The translations under genes and the position numbers were made by a program. Shown piece by piece: positions 24,397 through 33,274 of a DNA stretch of 64,000 nucleotides. Origin of the DNA: an uncultured Clostridia bacterium (GTDB lineage Bacteria; Bacillota; Clostridia; Lachnospirales; Bianqueaceae); assembly GCA_944383515.1 (NCBI GenBank), contig CALWPV010000087.1:17791-81790 (forward strand). Direction: 5' to 3'. The notes beneath the pieces are model-generated. The model was not told the DNA's origin and did not search any database. It saw only the letters and a program-made list of their open reading frames with translations. Numbering within the stretch: position 1 is the stretch's first letter; each line of letters begins with the position of its first letter.

Positions 24397-25737
24397 ATGA
24401 GCGTAACATCGGTTCGCTTAGTCGAAAAACGTTGCGTTGGTTGTACTACTTGTATTAAACGGTGTCCAACCGAGGCTATTCGGGTACGAGGCGGCAAGGC
24501 GCACATATTAACGGATCTTTGCATTGATTGTGGTATGTGTATGCAGGTCTGCAAACATAAAGCAAAAATTGCCGAAACGAAGACGCTGGATGAAATTCTG
24601 GCTATGCCGTACCGCATTAAAATTGCGCTGCCACCGCCGTCGTTATACGCGCAATTTGAGGGAAACCGCAATGTCAACCGTATTTTAACGGCCTTACGGC
24701 GGATTGGGTTTGACGCGGTGTTTGGTGTGGCGCGCGGCGCGGAAATTATTACGGAAGCTACGCGCAGGTTCATTGCAGAGCATCCGCGCAGCAACGAGGA
24801 AGGACCGTGGATTTCTTCGGCGTGTCCCGTTATTGTTAGGTTGATTCAAAACCGGTTTCCTTCGCTCATTGAGAATATTTTGCCGCTCATATCGCCCATG
24901 GAAGCAGCGGCCAGAATAGCAAGAGAGCATTTTAAAGAAAAGGGATATCGGGATGAGGAGATTGGCGTTTTTTTCATTACCCCTTGTCCGGCTAAGGTGA
25001 GCGAGGTAGCATTTCCGCGAATGGTGGAAAAGTCGGCGGTAACCGATACCGTTGCACTTAATGAGATCTATTATAAAATCAGACCTTTCATTAAATCCAT
25101 TACTGACGAAGAAATTGAAACCTTACAGCTTAGCGGAGAAGAGGGAATTCGCTGGGCTCATATCGGCGGAGAAAGCGAAGGATTGGGTCTGAATGATATT
25201 TTAGCCGTCGATGGCATAGACAATGTAATTGAAGTGCTGGATCATCTGGAAAACGGCCTGATTCAGCGCGTAGAGTTTGTGGAAGCCAACGCTTGTACCG
25301 GCGGCTGCTTGGGCGGTCCGCTTGCGGTGGAAAATCCGTTTAGTGCTGAAACTAGAATGAAAAAAGTGCTGCGCCATAATCAGCACCCACAATACAATGA
25401 AGAGCTTATGGAAGAGACAACGAACGTTGCTTCAGAGAAAATATTGGAAAATGAAGACAACCTACACCTGAGCTCGGACATGCAAGAAGCACTGCGGATG
25501 ATGGCAGAGCGAGACGCGCTTCATAAGGTATTACCTAAAATCGATTGCGGCGCCTGTGGCGCTCCAACCTGTTTTGCCTTTGCGGCCGATGTGGTACGCG
25601 GCGAGGCGCAGCCGGAGGACTGTATTTTTTATTTACGAGATCGGGTTAAAGAAGTAGCCCAGGAAATGGTGAATCTTTCTGCTAAAATGCCGCCAAGCAT
25701 TAAGCAAAAAGAGGACGTTCAAAATGAGGAGGAATGA
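24397..25737 (+). CDS. Hydrogenase-like Fe-S sensor protein
   Basis: The 446 residues comprise three parts. Two 4Fe-4S sites lie at Cys13-16-19-23 and Cys42-45-48-52. An [FeFe]-hydrogenase large-subunit C-terminal-like domain spans about residues 65-330. A C-terminal FeS (Fe4) domain has DCGACGAPTCFAFAADVVRGEAQPEDC. The H-cluster loops are modified: SSACPVI in place of TSCCPxW, TPCPAKVSE in place of MPCxxKxxE, and NACTGGCLGGP without the GGGQP ending. All four cluster cysteines are retained but second-sphere residues differ. This fits the hydrogenase-like proteins proposed to sense H2 or redox state. It lies between two DRTGG/HATPase pairs and upstream of the trimeric hydrogenase genes. Confidence 0.85.
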   Translation: MSVTSVRLVEKRCVGCTTCIKRCPTEAIRVRGGKAHILTDLCIDCGMCMQVCKHKAKIAETKTLDEILAMPYRIKIALPPPSLYAQFEGNRNVNRILTALRRIGFDAVFGVARGAEIITEATRRFIAEHPRSNEEGPWISSACPVIVRLIQNRFPSLIENILPLISPMEAAARIAREHFKEKGYRDEEIGVFFITPCPAKVSEVAFPRMVEKSAVTDTVALNEIYYKIRPFIKSITDEEIETLQLSGEEGIRWAHIGGESEGLGLNDILAVDGIDNVIEVLDHLENGLIQRVEFVEANACTGGCLGGPLAVENPFSAETRMKKVLRHNQHPQYNEELMEETTNVASEKILENEDNLHLSSDMQEALRMMAERDALHKVLPKIDCGACGAPTCFAFAADVVRGEAQPEDCIFYLRDRVKEVAQEMVNLSAKMPPSIKQKEDVQNEEE

Positions 25738-25740
25738 TGT

Positions 25741-26073
25741 ATGGTAGTACGCGATTTATTAGACCTTAAGGAACTTAAATTGCTGCAGGAAGCGGATCTG
25801 GACGCCGCGATCAGCGGCGGTTACATGGGCGATTTACTGAGCGTGGTTATGGGCGAGGCCGAAGAGGAACAGCTCTGGATCACGATTCAAAGCCATGTAA
25901 ATGTAGTGGCGGTGGCAGCCTTAAAAGGAATTCCTGCGGTAATTATTGCGCACGGCTACGAGCCTGACGAAGAAACATTGGCTAAGGCAAAAGAGGAAGG
26001 GATTACGCTGCTGAGTACAGAGCTGGATCCGTTTTCTATTGCGAAAAAGCTGATTTTGGAGAAAGGGCTATGA
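25741..26073 (+). CDS. DRTGG-domain protein (second copy)
   Basis: A 110-residue paralogue of the protein encoded at 23621, with GGYMGDLLSVVMGEAEEEQLWITIQSHVNVVAVAAL, AVIIAHGYEPDEETLAKA and EEGITLLSTELDPFSIAKKL. This copy has the more typical DRTGG/serine-kinase-associated pattern. Probably a small-molecule-binding regulator acting with the HATPase encoded next, whose start overlaps its stop. RBS GAGGAGGAATGATGT. Confidence 0.85.
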   Translation: MVVRDLLDLKELKLLQEADLDAAISGGYMGDLLSVVMGEAEEEQLWITIQSHVNVVAVAALKGIPAVIIAHGYEPDEETLAKAKEEGITLLSTELDPFSIAKKLILEKGL

Positions 26074-26633
26074 TGAAGGAGCTGGCCCTACACGTGCTGG
26101 ATATTAGTGAAAATAGCGTGCGGGGCGACGGTAAGCATATTGAAATTTTGCTGCGAGAAGATCTTCGCGACGATACGCTGGTTATACGCATTACCGACGA
26201 CGGGCGAGGCATCGCTCCGGATATGCTTAAAACCATTAAAGACCCGTTTACAACGACGCGAACATTGCGAAAGGTTGGCTTAGGTATTCCGTTCCTGAAT
26301 GACACCTGCCTTATGTGCGGCGGAAAGCTTGAGATTAGCAGCACGGTAGGCGTAGGAACCACGGTAACGGCCAGTATGCAATATAGTCACATTGACAGGC
26401 CGCCGGTAGGCGACATGCCTTCGACGCTCATGACACTGTTCTCTTCCTATCCGGACATTGTTTTTCGCTTTCAATATGAATATCGCGCAGCGCAGGAAGA
26501 GGAGATGCGGGTTTTCTCAATTTCTACCGAAGAGCTGGCGCAGATTTTAGAGGGCGTTCCGTTAACGAATCCAAGTGTTTATATGTGGGTAAAAGAGTAC
26601 CTGCAGGAGAATATGGAGGACTTAAAGAAATAG
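26070..26633 (+). CDS. ATP-binding protein (HATPase, second copy)
   Basis: A 187-residue GHKL ATPase. The N box is LDISENSVRGDGKHIEI, the G1 box ITDDGRGIAPDML, the G2/lid region VGLGIPFLNDTCLMCGGKLEISSTVGVGTTVTASM. The C-terminal ~75 residues are unique and carry no known motif. It lacks a phosphoacceptor His, so like the first copy it is not a conventional sensor kinase. The start ATG overlaps the DRTGG stop. It closes the sensor cluster. Confidence 0.85.
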   Translation: MMKELALHVLDISENSVRGDGKHIEILLREDLRDDTLVIRITDDGRGIAPDMLKTIKDPFTTTRTLRKVGLGIPFLNDTCLMCGGKLEISSTVGVGTTVTASMQYSHIDRPPVGDMPSTLMTLFSSYPDIVFRFQYEYRAAQEEEMRVFSISTEELAQILEGVPLTNPSVYMWVKEYLQENMEDLKK

Positions 26634-26659
26634 ATTTAAAAAACTGTTTAAAAAAGGTG

Positions 26660-26688
26660 GTTTACATTTTGAGAAGAGTTTGATATAC
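26660..26688 (+). promoter_or_regulatory. Promoter for PHP-hydrogenase operon
   Basis: TTTACA (26660-26665), 17-base spacer, TATACT (26683-26688), about 50 bases before the PHP gene. Confidence 0.6.
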
Positions 26689-26738
26689 TAGGAGTGTTAT
26701 GGGGTCATGTTATAGAGTATATATTTGGAGGAGAGCCT

Positions 26739-27470
26739 ATGGAAATAGTTTGTGACTTACATATGCATTCAGCGCTCTCACCGTGCGCACTCAATGAAAT
26801 GACACCGAATAACATGGTCAATATGGCATTGCTAAGCGGGCTGACGGCGATTGCAGTCACGGATCATAACTCTTGCCGCAACGCAGAGAGTGTGATGCAG
26901 GTGGCGCAGGGAACGGGACTGGTGGTAGTGCCAGGGCTGGAAGTGCAGACGCGAGAAGAGGTGCATGTAGTGACCTTGTTTCAGAATCTGGACGATGCGC
27001 TTGCTATGCAGGAGGCAATTTATAAAACCCTACCCTCTATGCGGGCTCCGGAAAAAATACGGGCTAAACAGTTAGTCCTGAATGCCGACGACGAGGTTGT
27101 TGCCGAAGAAGAGGTAATGTTGTCGATGTCCAGTACGCTTACTCTGGAACAGGTAGTCTGTCAAGCACTTTCGCTGGGAGGGTTGGCCATTCCGGCGCAT
27201 GTCGATAGGAAAAGCTGCAGCGTACTGTCGAACCTTGGGTTTATTCCGGAGGATTTGCAGTTTCCTACTTTAGAACTTTCGATGTATGCAGAGAAAGAAG
27301 CCTATGAGAAGCGGTTTCCGCAGTACCGTTTAATTTCGGCGTCGGATGCGCATGAACTCGGCTTCATTGGTATGGCGCCAGCTACGTTAGAGGTAGAGAC
27401 GGTTTCTGCTCACGGAATTTTAGAGGCGCTGCGCAGGCCGGCCAATGACCAGGGCTTACCCGGATGCTGA
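26739..27470 (+). CDS. PHP-domain phosphoesterase
   Basis: A 243-residue PHP-fold protein. Metal-binding motifs are CDLHMHSALSPC at the N-terminus, ITD-type AVTDHNSCRNAE, VVPGLEVQTREEVHVVTL, IPAHVDR and SASDAHELG. These cover the usual trinuclear metal site of PHP phosphoesterases. The true substrate is unknown; members of this subgroup are regularly encoded at the head of hydrogenase gene clusters in Clostridia. ATG at 26739 follows TGGAGGAGAGCCT; the upstream frame is not part of the gene. Confidence 0.85.
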   Translation: MEIVCDLHMHSALSPCALNEMTPNNMVNMALLSGLTAIAVTDHNSCRNAESVMQVAQGTGLVVVPGLEVQTREEVHVVTLFQNLDDALAMQEAIYKTLPSMRAPEKIRAKQLVLNADDEVVAEEEVMLSMSSTLTLEQVVCQALSLGGLAIPAHVDRKSCSVLSNLGFIPEDLQFPTLELSMYAEKEAYEKRFPQYRLISASDAHELGFIGMAPATLEVETVSAHGILEALRRPANDQGLPGC

Positions 27471-27558
27471 TTAGCCGGGGGCCAAGCAGTTGAATCATCA
27501 GGTTTTCGGCGTAAGCCGGTAGAAACATAATTGAAACATAATTTAGGAGGTATTGAAA

Positions 27559-28044
27559 ATGGCATGTAATTGTGCTAAAGGCGCTGACAAAGAAAAGTAT
27601 GAACAGCTGGATGCGTTTATTGCTTCTTTGCCAAGTACCCAAGGAGAACTGATTCGTGTGCTGCATACGGCACAGGGAATTTTCGGCTATTTGCCGAAAG
27701 AGGTTCAAATTTATGTAGCTAAGAAGCTGGACGTACCGGTATCGAAGGTATATGGCGTGGTTAGCTTCTATTCGTTCTTTACCATGAAACCGAAGGGTGA
27801 GTACGATATTTCCGTATGTATGGGAACGGCCTGCTATGTGCGCGGCGCTGAGAATGTGCTGAATGAGATTAAAAATCAGCTGGGCATCGATATTGGAGAC
27901 ACAACGGCAGACGGCAAGTTTTCGTTACGGACGCTTCGCTGTGTGGGCGCGTGCGGGCTGGCTCCGGTTGTCATGATTGGCGATAAGGTTTATGGCCGGG
28001 TAACGCCGGATATGGTATCGGGCATCTTGGCTGAGTGCAAATAA
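27559..28044 (+). CDS. hydC: NAD-linked hydrogenase subunit, NuoE-like (HydC)
   Basis: The 161 residues form a thioredoxin-like 2Fe-2S protein homologous to NuoE. The ligands are in VCMGTACYVRGAENV and LRCVGACGLAPVVMI. The helical N-terminus (LIRVLHTAQGIFGYLPKEVQIYVAKKL) is the usual NuoE start. In electron-bifurcating hydrogenases HydC sits beside HydB and takes part in electron transfer between NAD(H), ferredoxin and the H-cluster subunit. The start is ATG 27559, after TAGGAGGTATTGAAA. Confidence 0.92.
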   Translation: MACNCAKGADKEKYEQLDAFIASLPSTQGELIRVLHTAQGIFGYLPKEVQIYVAKKLDVPVSKVYGVVSFYSFFTMKPKGEYDISVCMGTACYVRGAENVLNEIKNQLGIDIGDTTADGKFSLRTLRCVGACGLAPVVMIGDKVYGRVTPDMVSGILAECK

Positions 28045-28084
28045 GAGGAGCGCGTAGTGTGAAAAGCAGCTCGAAGGGCTGTTG

Positions 28085-28192
28085 TTACGCGGCTATTTGT
28101 GCCGAAGCGCCACAAATAGCTCCTATTCGCAGGCGTAATTTGAGATTTGCGCCGCGACCTTCGCGCTAAGGCGCTTCGGAATGGAGGTTAAA
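28085..28192 (+). ncRNA. Structured intercistronic RNA candidate
   Basis: Between hydC and the ferredoxin gene an exact hairpin GCTATTTGTG (28092-28101) / CACAAATAGC (28111-28120) lies inside an outer TTACGC (28085-28090) / GCGTAA (28133-28138) pairing. Its loop plus one base, CCGAAGCGCC (28102-28111), is exactly complementary to GGCGCTTCGG (28170-28179), just before the GGAGGTT ribosome binding site of the ferredoxin gene. A pseudoknot or loop-kissing control of translation is possible. No known RNA family was recognised. Confidence 0.45.
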
Positions 28193-28588
28193 ATGGCTAA
28201 AATCAAATCTTTGGAAGAGCTGAAAAAAATTAAGGAGCAGGCACAGCAGTCGGTGTCGCTGCGTGTGAAAGGCGATAATATTGAAAATTTAGTTCAGGTG
28301 CGTGTAGCGATGGCTACCTGCGGTATTGCCGCCGGCGCCCGCGAGACAATGAACGAGTTTATTAAAGTGTTAAACGAAGAGCACATGGACAACGTTGTGG
28401 TAACACAGACCGGCTGCATGGGATATTGCTATGCCGAGCCCACCATTGAGCTGACCATGCCGGGCAAAGAGCCGGTGGTATATGGCAATGTAGATAAGAA
28501 TAAAGTGCATGAAATTGTTGAAAAAGCCATTAAGGGCGGCGAGATGCTGGACGGAATTATTCCGGTAACGCATAACACCGTGGAATAA
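28193..28588 (+). CDS. 2Fe-2S ferredoxin-like hydrogenase subunit
   Basis: A 131-residue thioredoxin-like ferredoxin. The first ligand region is VRVAMATCGIAAGARETM and the second VVTQTGCMGYCYAEPTIEL. These small 2Fe-2S proteins occur between NuoE- and NuoF-like genes in hydrogenase operons of Clostridia. The start is ATG 28193 because the in-frame ATG twelve bases earlier lies in the ribosome binding site. It probably forms an extra electron carrier of the complex, though a free ferredoxin role is possible. Confidence 0.88.
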   Translation: MAKIKSLEELKKIKEQAQQSVSLRVKGDNIENLVQVRVAMATCGIAAGARETMNEFIKVLNEEHMDNVVVTQTGCMGYCYAEPTIELTMPGKEPVVYGNVDKNKVHEIVEKAIKGGEMLDGIIPVTHNTVE

Positions 28589-28606
28589 TTGTTTTAGGAG
28601 GAAATT

Positions 28607-30400
28607 ATGGCAGAGTATAAATTTCATATTCTGGTCTGCGGCGGTACAGGATGTCTGTCTTCTAATTCCCATGAGATTGCCGATGGCCTGAAAGACGCAA
28701 TTAAAGCGGCAGGAATGGAAGAGGAAGTGAAAGTACTGCAGACCGGTTGCTTCGGTTTCTGCGAAAAAGGACCGATTGTGAAGGTTCTTCCCGATAACAC
28801 CTTCTATACGCAGGTTAAGCCGGAAGACGTCAATGAGATCGTTTCGGAGCATATTGTGAAAGGCCGTAAAGTGAATCGCCTGCTGTATGTGGACCCGGAA
28901 AACGAAAAACATATTTCCGATGCGAAGCATATGGACTTCTATAAAAAGCAGATGCGAATCGCGCTGAGAAACTGCGGTTTTATTGATCCGGAAAATATTG
29001 ACGAGTACATTGGACGCGATGGATATCAGGCACTGGCTAAATGCCTTACCGAAATGACGCCAGAGCAGGTAATTGAAGAGGTGAAAAAATCGGGACTGCG
29101 CGGCCGTGGCGGCGCCGGATTTCCCACAGGTCTTAAGTGGCAGTTTGCGCACGGCTATCAAGCAGATCAGAAGTATGTAGTCTGCAATGCCGATGAAGGA
29201 GATCCTGGTGCGTTTATGGATCGTTCCATTTTGGAAGGCGACCCGAACAGTATTATTGAAGCGATGGCAATTTGTGGTTACGCCATTGGCGCATCGCAGG
29301 GACGCGTTTATATTCGTGCTGAGTACCCTCTGGCCATTCAGCGTCTGGAAATTGCTATTGCGCAGGCGCGTGAATATGGACTTTTGGGTGACAATATTTT
29401 AGGTACTGATTTTAGCTTCGATATTCAGCTCTGCTTCGGCGCAGGCGCTTTCGTATGCGGCGAGGAAACGGCTCTGATCCATTCTATGGAAGGGCAGCGA
29501 GGCGAGCCTACGATTAAGCCTCCGTTCCCGGCTGAAAATGGTTTCTGGAATAAACCGACTAACGTAAATAACGTTGAAACGTTTGCTAACATTCCTGTGA
29601 TTTTCTTGAAAGGCGCCGATTGGTTCAGCAGCATTGGTACCGAGAAGAGCAAAGGAACCAAGGTATTTGCGCTGGCTGGTAAAATTAACAACGTAGGTCT
29701 GATCGAAGTTCCTATGGGCACGACACTGCGCGAGGTTATTTATGACATCGGCGGCGGTATTAAAAACGGCAAAAAATTTAAAGCGGTTCAGACGGGTGGT
29801 CCGTCCGGCGGTTGCTTAACGGAAAAGGATCTGGATACGCCGATTGACTTTGACAATCTGGTGGCTAAGGGGTCAATGATGGGTTCCGGCGGTATGATTG
29901 TTATGGATGAAGACGATTGTATGCCTTCGGTAGCGCGCTTCTATATGGAATTTATTGAAGAAGAATCGTGCGGTAAGTGTACGCCATGCCGTATTGGTAC
30001 CAAACGCCTGTCGGAGCTTTTGAAGGATATTACCGGCGGTAAAGGCACCATGGAGCATATTGCCGAATTGAAACGAGTTTCTCAGGTTATTCGTGATACA
30101 GCACTCTGCGGCTTGGGACAGACTGCGCCGAATCCGGTTCTTTCTACGCTGGCTCACTTTGAAGACGAATATATTGCCCATGTTAAGGATCATACCTGTC
30201 CCGCGGGTAAATGTACGGCTCTGCTTAAATTTAAGATTAACCCCGAAGCGTGTAAAGGTTGTACGCTTTGCGCGAGAAAATGCCCGGTTGGCGCTATCTC
30301 CGGCGAAGTACGTAAACCGCATACGATCGATCAGGCTAAGTGTATTAAATGCGGCGCTTGCATGGATAATTGTAAGTTTGGCGCTATCACGAAGAATTAA
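28607..30400 (+). CDS. hydB: NADH-binding hydrogenase subunit, NuoF-like (HydB)
   Basis: This subunit has 597 residues. The N-terminal thioredoxin-like 2Fe-2S domain (VCGGTGCLSS, QTGCFGFCEKG) is followed by a NuoF core. The core holds the NADH site GRGGAGFPTGLKW, the FMN site NADEGDPGAFMDRSILEGDP and the 4Fe-4S ligand SCGKCTPCRIGTKR. The C-terminal end has two 4Fe-4S sites, CKGCTLCARKCP and CIKCGACMDNCK. This is the flavin subunit of trimeric, electron-bifurcating or NAD-dependent [FeFe] hydrogenases. It sits between the ferredoxin-like gene and hydA in one operon; the RBS is TTAGGAGGAAATT. Confidence 0.95.
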   Translation: MAEYKFHILVCGGTGCLSSNSHEIADGLKDAIKAAGMEEEVKVLQTGCFGFCEKGPIVKVLPDNTFYTQVKPEDVNEIVSEHIVKGRKVNRLLYVDPENEKHISDAKHMDFYKKQMRIALRNCGFIDPENIDEYIGRDGYQALAKCLTEMTPEQVIEEVKKSGLRGRGGAGFPTGLKWQFAHGYQADQKYVVCNADEGDPGAFMDRSILEGDPNSIIEAMAICGYAIGASQGRVYIRAEYPLAIQRLEIAIAQAREYGLLGDNILGTDFSFDIQLCFGAGAFVCGEETALIHSMEGQRGEPTIKPPFPAENGFWNKPTNVNNVETFANIPVIFLKGADWFSSIGTEKSKGTKVFALAGKINNVGLIEVPMGTTLREVIYDIGGGIKNGKKFKAVQTGGPSGGCLTEKDLDTPIDFDNLVAKGSMMGSGGMIVMDEDDCMPSVARFYMEFIEEESCGKCTPCRIGTKRLSELLKDITGGKGTMEHIAELKRVSQVIRDTALCGLGQTAPNPVLSTLAHFEDEYIAHVKDHTCPAGKCTALLKFKINPEACKGCTLCARKCPVGAISGEVRKPHTIDQAKCIKCGACMDNCKFGAITKN

Positions 30401-30420
30401 GGAAGGAGTGAAGAGATACA

Positions 30421-32199
30421 ATGTCTAATATGATCAATTTGACCATTGACGGAATCGAGACACAAGTACCGGCAGGCAGCACCATTTTGCAGGCTGCTGA
30501 GCAGGTGGGCGTACATATTCCCACCCTGTGCTACTTAGATCTTCACGAGATTGGCATTGAAAATAAACCGGCTTCGTGCCGTGTGTGTGTAGTTGAGGTG
30601 GTAGGTCGCCGGAATCTGGCGCCAGCCTGCGCAACGCCGGTTGCGGAAGGAATGGTGGTTAGAACCAATACGCCTAAAGTTATTGATTCCCGTAAGATGG
30701 TAGTGGAGCTTATGCTCTCGGATCATCCGAAAGACTGTCTTACCTGCCCCAAATCGGGTCAGTGCGAACTGCAGACGCTGGCAGAGAGCCTTGGCGTGCG
30801 GAAAATTCGCGTGACCGGCGATTCGATGTCTACGTATGCATTAGACGAAAGCTCCCCCTCCATTATTCGCGACCGCGACAAATGTATTATGTGCCGCCGC
30901 TGCGAGACCATGTGTAATCAGGTGCAGACCGTAGGCGCGTTAACGGCTGTTGACCGTGGTTTTGGCGCTGTGGTTTCTACGGCCTTTGATCTGCCTATTA
31001 ACGAGACGGTATGTACCATGTGCGGACAGTGCATTCAGGTTTGTCCGGTAGGCGCTCTGACAGAGAAGAGTAACCTGGATGAAGTGATTGAGGCTCTGGG
31101 CGATCCGGATAAAACGGTTATTGTCAACACGGCTCCCGCCGTGCGGGCTGCGCTGGGCGAAGAATTTGGCATTGAGCCTGGCTATAGTGTAACCGGAGAA
31201 ATGGCAGCTGCTCTGCGTCGTGTTGGTTTTGATTACGTATTCGATACCGATTTTGCGGCCGACCTTACGATTATGGAGGAAGCGCAGGAGCTGGTTGATC
31301 GTTTGAACAAGTTCCTGAAGGGCGAGCCGGTGGCAATGCCCATGATTACCTCTTGCTGCCCGGCCTGGATTAACTTCCTGGAGACGCAGTTCCCGGATAT
31401 GCAGGAGCTTCCCTCTTCGGCTAAGTCGCCCATGGAAATGTTTGGCGCCATGGCCAAATCGTACTTCGCTCAGAAGAAAGGCATTGATCCCGAGGATCTG
31501 GTGGTTGTTTCTGTTATGCCCTGTACGGCGAAGAAATTTGAGGCGAAACGGGACGAGATGAATTCCAACGGAACTAGCCGCAACGATATCGATATTTCGA
31601 TTACAACCAGAGAGTTGGCACAGCTGATTAAGCAGATGAATATTGACCTGCTTGAACTCGAGGAAGAGGATTTTGACGATCCGCTTGGCGAGTCAACGGG
31701 TGCCGGCGTTATTTTCGGTAAAACCGGCGGCGTTATGGAAGCGGCCCTGAGAACGGGTTACGAGTGGATTACCGGACAGGAGCTGGGAGATGTTGAATTT
31801 GAAGATGTTCGCAGCACTGAGTATGGTATGAAGGTAGCGCATGTGCAGATTGGCGATGTAACGCTGAATGTTGCGGTAGCCAGTGGCCTGGGCAATGCGC
31901 GTGCCATTATGGAAGAGATTAAAGCAGGCAATCCGAATCAGCTGCATTTCATTGAGATTATGGCTTGTCCTGGTGGCTGCGTTAATGGCGGCGGTCAGCC
32001 GTATCATTTTGGCGATCTGAGCATTATTCAGGATCGGCAGGCAGCGCTGCTGGAAGAAGACGAGAATAAGACCATTCGTAAGTCTCACGAGAATCCTTCC
32101 ATTAAAAAGATTTATGAGGAGTTCCTGGGCAAACCCGGTTCTCATGTAGCTCATGAGTATTTGCATACTCCGGCTCACGTATATCGTGAAAAAATCTGA
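30421..32199 (+). CDS. hydA: [FeFe] hydrogenase catalytic subunit, HydA (trimeric type)
   Basis: The 592-residue enzyme forms or uses H2. The N-terminal 2Fe-2S domain carries CRVCVVEV. The His-Cys 4Fe-4S site is HPKDCLTCPKSGQCELQ. Two more 4Fe-4S sites are CIMCRRCETMCN and CTMCGQCIQVCP. The H-cluster loops are canonical: TSCCPAWINFLE, MPCTAKKFEAKRDE and MACPGGCVNGGGQP. This is the form expected for an active H-cluster, unlike the sensor protein upstream. With HydB and HydC it should couple NADH and reduced ferredoxin oxidation to proton reduction, in the cytosol. The C-terminal tail is short. It ends the operon, followed by a terminator. Confidence 0.96.
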   Translation: MSNMINLTIDGIETQVPAGSTILQAAEQVGVHIPTLCYLDLHEIGIENKPASCRVCVVEVVGRRNLAPACATPVAEGMVVRTNTPKVIDSRKMVVELMLSDHPKDCLTCPKSGQCELQTLAESLGVRKIRVTGDSMSTYALDESSPSIIRDRDKCIMCRRCETMCNQVQTVGALTAVDRGFGAVVSTAFDLPINETVCTMCGQCIQVCPVGALTEKSNLDEVIEALGDPDKTVIVNTAPAVRAALGEEFGIEPGYSVTGEMAAALRRVGFDYVFDTDFAADLTIMEEAQELVDRLNKFLKGEPVAMPMITSCCPAWINFLETQFPDMQELPSSAKSPMEMFGAMAKSYFAQKKGIDPEDLVVVSVMPCTAKKFEAKRDEMNSNGTSRNDIDISITTRELAQLIKQMNIDLLELEEEDFDDPLGESTGAGVIFGKTGGVMEAALRTGYEWITGQELGDVEFEDVRSTEYGMKVAHVQIGDVTLNVAVASGLGNARAIMEEIKAGNPNQLHFIEIMACPGGCVNGGGQPYHFGDLSIIQDRQAALLEEDENKTIRKSHENPSIKKIYEEFLGKPGSHVAHEYLHTPAHVYREKI

Positions 32200-32225
32200 G
32201 GCTGCTATCTGACTGTGATTTGTGA

Positions 32226-32256
32226 TGAGGGCGCTTAGGCGCCCTCATTTATTTTT
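32226..32256 (+). terminator. Terminator of hydrogenase operon
   Basis: TGAGGGCGC (32226-32234) pairs exactly with GCGCCCTCA (32239-32247) over a TTAG loop, followed by a T-rich stretch. Confidence 0.88.
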
Positions 32257-32326
32257 GCTTTGTTCATACTTTATTCATTTTTTTGTTTTATAATTGAAAA
32301 AAATGTATTGCTAGGAGGTTTACACC

Positions 32327-33274
32327 TTGATAGAAGTAAAAAACTTGACGAAACGGTACGGGGATCATCTGGCCCTCGACGATATTTCTTTTACGGTGGA
32401 AGACGGAGAGATCGTCGGCTTTTTGGGACCGAACGGCGCCGGTAAGTCAACGACAATGAACATCATCACGGGATACCTTTCTTCTACAGAGGGGCAGGTT
32501 TTGGTAGATGGTGTCGATGTGCTGGAAGAGCCGTTAAAGGCGAAAGCCAAGATCGGATATTTGCCTGAAATTCCGCCTCTGTATGTGGACATGACGGTAG
32601 AAGAATATTTGGCATTCGATTGTGATCTGAAGCATGTTCCGGCCGCTAAAAAGCAGGAAACCATCGACCAGGTCAGCAAGCTGGCCCGGGTACAGGACGT
32701 AAAAGGGCGGCTGATTCGCAATCTGTCCAAAGGATACCGGCAGCGTGTCGGATTAGCACAGGCGCTGGTAGGGAATCCCGAAGTCCTTATTTTGGACGAG
32801 CCTACGGTAGGGCTGGATCCCAAGCAGATTATTGAAGTACGGGATCTGATTAAGAGTTTGAGCCGAAAACATACGATTTTATTGAGTTCTCATATTCTTC
32901 AAGAGGTGCAAGCCGTTTGCGATAAACTGGTAATTATCAATCATGGCCGTATTGTAGCGATTGATACGCCGGATGCGCTTTCGCGGAATATTCTCCAGAT
33001 CAATAAGCTGGAGCTGCGTGTGAAGGGACCGAAAAATGACGTGCTCAGTGGCATTAAACAAATTGAAGGCGTTAAACTGGCAGAAATTCTGCGGATACGA
33101 GAAGAAGGTACGGTCGATATCAACGTAGAAACCGAAGAGGACGTAGACGTACGGGAAGCAATCTTTGCATTTTGCAGTGATAACAATTATCCGCTCCTGA
33201 TGATGAAAACAGAAGAAATCAATCTGGAAGATATCTTCTTGCAGGTGACGGGTGAAAGAGAGGTTAGAAGGTAA
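32327..33274 (+). CDS. ABC transporter ATP-binding protein, GldA-like
   Basis: A 315-residue ABC ATPase. Walker A GPNGAGKSTT, ABC signature LSKGYRQRVGLAQAL and Walker B VLILDEPTVGLDP, with switch His in LLSSHIL, are all intact. The C-terminal ~90 residues are the regulatory extension typical of GldA/CcmA-type exporters. It starts at TTG 32327 after CTAGGAGGTTTACACC; no better ATG is near. The stop is immediately followed by the permease gene. It energises the GldF/GldG-type membrane system downstream. Confidence 0.9.
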   Translation: MIEVKNLTKRYGDHLALDDISFTVEDGEIVGFLGPNGAGKSTTMNIITGYLSSTEGQVLVDGVDVLEEPLKAKAKIGYLPEIPPLYVDMTVEEYLAFDCDLKHVPAAKKQETIDQVSKLARVQDVKGRLIRNLSKGYRQRVGLAQALVGNPEVLILDEPTVGLDPKQIIEVRDLIKSLSRKHTILLSSHILQEVQAVCDKLVIINHGRIVAIDTPDALSRNILQINKLELRVKGPKNDVLSGIKQIEGVKLAEILRIREEGTVDINVETEEDVDVREAIFAFCSDNNYPLLMMKTEEINLEDIFLQVTGEREVRR

